64,000 nucleotides of DNA from Apostichopus japonicus (Eukaryota > Echinodermata > Holothuroidea > Aspidochirotida > Stichopodidae), in NCBI RefSeq assembly GCF_037975245.1, contig NC_092563.1:15579094-15643093 (forward strand). Direction: 5' to 3'. Shown piece by piece: positions 60,466-64,000 of the stretch. The number at the start of each line of letters is the position of its first letter. Within the stretch, counting starts at the first letter, position 1. Both the position numbers and the translations under genes were made by a program. The notes beneath the pieces are model-generated. The model was given only the letters and a program-made list of their open reading frames with translations. It did not search any database and was not told the origin of the DNA.

Positions 60466-62990
60466 ACATGTGGTAAACAAGCTCACAAGTTGAATGAAGC
60501 AGCAGGAAAATTTTCTAGGGCTTGTTGTTATAGTGAATATTAATTGGAGATAATAAGAAAGGTTGCAGTGGACCAAAGAAAAACAATGGCTGAGATAAGG
60601 AACTTTTCAAATACAGCTTCTTCCAGACCAGTACAAAGGAACGTTTCCCCGAGGTTAAATGATGTTAATGGCAATGCTAGGCAACAGTACCAAATGAATG
60701 GCCCTCCAAATAGATTTCAAGGTGGCATCCAAAATAAAGGACACGGTGGACCCGCCATGAAAGTTCAGAGTGGAGCCTACTACAGTAGAGCTCAGGAACC
60801 AATGCAGAATGAACATTCACCAGTCATACCTACAGCTCAGATGCAAAGTATGAGCGTAGGGCCCAGGAACAGACGATCACCCGTAGGGGTGAATAATCCG
60901 TTGCTGAAGTACGACGTGATTCCAGCGAAGAAGACCGGCCCATCTGACGCAGAGAAGAAGCTAAACGAACTTACCCAGCAATTAGAGGAAGAGATGGCAG
61001 AGAATCCAGAAGGGGATGATTTTGGTGAGATGATTATAATTCAGAAAACAACTGTGGGTTTTCTTTACGTTACGGTATTTCCACTTACAATATCTGAGTG
61101 TCTACTGTCTACTCGGTAAATGATTCTACCATGCTGGACAGTGAAAAAAGTTCCTTTTCAAGATAGCATTTAACCATTACAACAATCATTTCAGTTTGCT
61201 TTGCATGGTTTTCATGTGAATTTGTTGTACAAATACTTACTAACTTGATAAAACTAGAATGAGATGGATTCATAATTTTAGGTATGATGAGAGAATCACA
61301 ATGAGCCCCTCTCCCCCCCCCCCCCCCGAAACGAAGACGTGTGAACTTTTCCATTAAAATAATTGTAAACAATGTAAATTGCAAAATATGATGTGTCCTT
61401 GTTAAAATGTCTTGATTGTTTCTGTTATTGAAGCCATTTTTAGTTACAGCTATGTGTATGGCGGATAGTTAAACTGGGCTGTTGAATGAAGGTTACCATA
61501 TTAGTGTTTCATGATTCTCAGTCTGTTCTGTATGTCAGTACTTAAAACTTGAGATAATTTGATTGTTTTCTGTTTTAGGAAAAATGGAAATTTAGTCAAA
61601 TTGGAAAGATATAGTTAGTGAAGAGAAGAGCCTTCTACCCAAAGTGAACATGAAACCCTGAAACCTGTCTTTCTTTTTCTTTTATCAATTATTTGCTAGC
61701 CATTTTGTTTTAAAGCCTACTTTTGTATGGTACATGAAGATAAGCAATTATGAAATACTTCTGAAAATATGTCATTTTACCTTCAATCCCCAACTGATGA
61801 GGTGGTGGTATTGACCTTAATATTGATGAGGATAATTTTCTACTTTTTGAAACAGCCTTTAAATTTATTTATTTTTGGCAGGGGGGGGGAGGGAGTTAGG
61901 GGGATAGGAATCCAAGCAAAAATGCTGTGCAATTTTAGGGTCATGTAACAACTTAATAAATCCAGGTGTATGAGAATTGTATTTGGGATGCTTTCAATAT
62001 TTGTCTTTGTCATGTTAATTTGTTTTTGATTCACAGCTCTCATGTTGTCAGTGCAAACATGTTTGTGTGTCATGTACACTTAGTATGAAACCCCTTACTG
62101 ACATCATGGCAATCTGATTTGCAGCAGTTTTCTCACTTTTAACTTAAATCATGCCACGTTATGAAACTGTTATGAACACTTACAGCAGTCTGTAATAGAT
62201 TCAGTTTCAGTTCATTTTTTGGTATCCCTTAAAAAGGGGTACATACACAGAAAATTTTTTTTTTTTTTAGAGAAAAAAATCAGCATATTAACATTCATAT
62301 TCATCATGTAAAAAAACTGGAGGGGGAGTAGTTAAGAAGAGGCTCTTGTAAATTGTCCATTTACGGTTACTTCTTTTGCCTGGCAAGCTGTAAAAATTTA
62401 TCATTGAGTTAATGGATACACAGGGCCTTGCTGAATAAGTGTCAGGGAATTAAAATACTTTTTGCCAGGTCTACAGCAAACACATATACATTACTGAACA
62501 TATTTGTACAGAGCAAAGTTAGACAAATCGTCTATGAACAGTGAAATGGACAGTGATGAACACATGTACATGGAAGTCCAATCCTTTAACTTTCAAAGTA
62601 CCGTACTGCACAGCTACTTGTGCACTGCTGTCAATGTTGACGTCACAGATCTACCTGTACAGTATAAAAAGATTGTTTTTTGTAGTTAACCACAAGGAGA
62701 AATAACTGGGCTCTTTTCCAAACAAATATTTATTCTGAGTCCTTCATCCCCCCACCCCCCCCCACAAAAAACGAGGGAGTTGTTTACATGTGTCTCTCTC
62801 AGGTGAATTGTAGGCAAAATTGAGATGAGATGTGTTATTGCAAGATTGGTATTAATTCAAATTCATGTCCTATTTCTTCTTTATTCAGGTTTTTGTGTTA
62901 AATGTGGCAAGAAAGTCACCGGTTCCGGTCAAGCTTGTCAAGCTATGGGAAACCTCTACCATACCAACTGTTTTGTTTGCTGTTCATGTG
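60466..62990 (+). CDS. Ajuba/LIMD1/WTIP-family LIM protein, 5' part
   Basis: Exon 60466-61024 follows a strong acceptor (T/C tract then TTCTTCAG). It has in-frame stops before ATG 60586, so its start is untranslated. The next exon is 62889-62990, joined in phase 1, and a donor GTAAGG follows; the gene runs past the window. The pre-LIM region (146 codons) is Asn/Gln/Pro-rich and ends SDAEKKLNELTQQLEEEMAE, then NPEGDDFG. LIM domain 1 begins FCVKCGKKVTGSGQACQAMG and continues NLYHTNCFVCCSCG, with its Cys/His zinc ligands. This matches LIMD1/Ajuba/WTIP (for example CVKCSKGVYGASQACQAMGN). These proteins are scaffolds at cell junctions and regulate Hippo signalling and miRNA silencing. The pre-LIM part is short compared with vertebrate members. 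Later LIM domains are not in view. Confidence 0.88.
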
Positions 62991-64000
62991 GTAAGGAAAC
63001 ACTGCTTACATACAGTGTGTATACCCATAGAAAGTGGTGTTTTTTTAATTTGTTGGGGAGGGGGGGGGGGTGGTAATATGTTTCCCAAATGCTTTGTAAC
63101 AGTAGCAGAATTGAAATAGTTTTAAGCATAGTCACCCAAGACATAACCAGGGCATAAGGTATTAGCCAAACAACATTGGCAAACTGTCCCTCCTGTACTC
63201 TGAGCCCAAGACTCCACTCGTTAGGACTGTTAACTGTGTTATTTTGCCTTACTGTAGGACAGTGTTGTGATTATTATGAAAGAAACATCTAGCAATGCAC
63301 CATGTGATCTTTTGCATAACTTAACAGTCCCAAACAGATGTCATTTACATGTCTAACATGTGCAATATATTTTTTATTCCTTGCTGAAGGCAAAAGGAAT
63401 CTATGAGATTGTGTGTGACTGTGTGTGTGTGGGTGGAACTGTGGAATTATGGATGCTGCTTGTGAATGCAATATCTTAAGAAGGGTAACCTTGACGGTTC
63501 TCATACTAGGCATGTGCCCCATATTGAGTACAAGAATCCTATTGTTTTTGGTGGAGGTCACAGATCATTTGAGGTCACCAGAGGTCAACCTGTGAAAACC
63601 TTGTAAACATGATATATGAAGCAGGAAAACATGTCTGGATCTTATATCTGGCATGCCAAAAATTTACTGCAAGAAGCTGATTTATGATCATGTAAACATG
63701 AAATCAGTCTGTTTGATCTGCTGTTAATTATTAAATTATTAATAAAGACCTGTGGTGATTAGAACAACCCTATTATATATTGGTGGAGATCAGAGGTCAA
63801 ATTGTGGAAGTCTTGTAAACATGATATCTCAGAGGTAAATCTTTGATGACTCTCATACTGTGGTTCATTGTTCACAAAAATGTTAGTCAATGCCTAATTG
63901 ATCGTAAACATTCTATACCTACAGTGTAAACACAGTAACTGCACTTTTCATCCAGTCAATTTGAAACCGCAGTATATACTCTAAAATATATTTCCAATGG
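62991..64000 (+). other. Intron of the LIM gene with dispersed repeats
   Basis: No further exon was found. The GGTCA-rich dispersed repeat recurs at 63521-63590 and, degraded, at 63778-63810. A GTGTGT-rich stretch lies at 63410-63432. Confidence 0.5.

Overview
The window is intron-rich, AT-rich metazoan nuclear DNA. The evidence is split genes with GT-AG introns in consistent phase, gene sizes and exon content close to human orthologues, a FADD-type death adaptor, a Ty3/Gypsy LTR retrotransposon with a PNMA-like Gag, and dense hAT-like MITEs, SINE-like repeats and simple repeats. The proteins are clearly diverged from vertebrate ones. A marine invertebrate, perhaps a deuterostome such as an echinoderm, is my inference; the species cannot be fixed from the sequence alone.

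Layout of the host genes. Bases 1-798 (minus strand) hold the first two coding exons of RECQL4, cut by the window edge. Bases 3248-5898 (plus) hold a complete five-exon MRPL52, head-to-head with RECQL4 about 2.4 kb apart. Bases 9862-18908 (minus) hold a complete nine-exon NUDCD1 of 597 codons. Bases 23153-26841 (minus) hold a complete three-exon FADD homologue (death effector domain plus death domain, 204 aa). Bases 42461-51746 (minus) hold a nine-exon ECI2 (acyl-CoA-binding domain fused to enoyl-CoA isomerase, about 382 aa). Bases 60466-62990 (plus) hold the 5' part of an Ajuba/LIMD1/WTIP-type LIM gene that runs off the right edge. These genes were assembled exon by exon: reading phase matches at every junction, and the translations align to family sequences recalled from knowledge.

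Mobile DNA fills most of the rest. A Ty3/Gypsy retrotransposon occupies 28365-37853. Its two LTRs differ by only two substitutions over the shared ~1.08 kb, apart from one 33-bp tandem duplication. Its Gag is PNMA-like, with an N-terminal RRM-like region. Pol has PR-RT-RH-IN order. At the gag-pol junction there is a textbook -1 frameshift signal: a correctly phased TTTAAAC followed by a perfectly placed hairpin/H-type pseudoknot. The copy carries three separate reading-frame breaks. A foldback-like element (19890-21441) has ~550-bp inverted arms built of an 18-bp minisatellite. Five hAT-like MITEs are seen (24321, 27401, 27474, 43415, 52604/53064); five of the six termini sets have perfect 8-bp target duplications, and one is nested inside another. 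A further MITE with ~50-bp inverted ends sits in an ECI2 intron (42675-43096). A tRNA-derived SINE family is present twice (39.6-40.2 kb and 50.7-50.9 kb), one copy itself interrupted by a second SINE-like insertion.

The host genes do not form a pathway. They are unrelated housekeeping, metabolic and signalling genes separated by repeats. I found no CRISPR array, no operon and no convincing functional tRNA or rRNA gene. The most interesting non-gene signal is the frameshift signal in the PNMA-like retrotransposon, followed by the minisatellite-armed foldback element.
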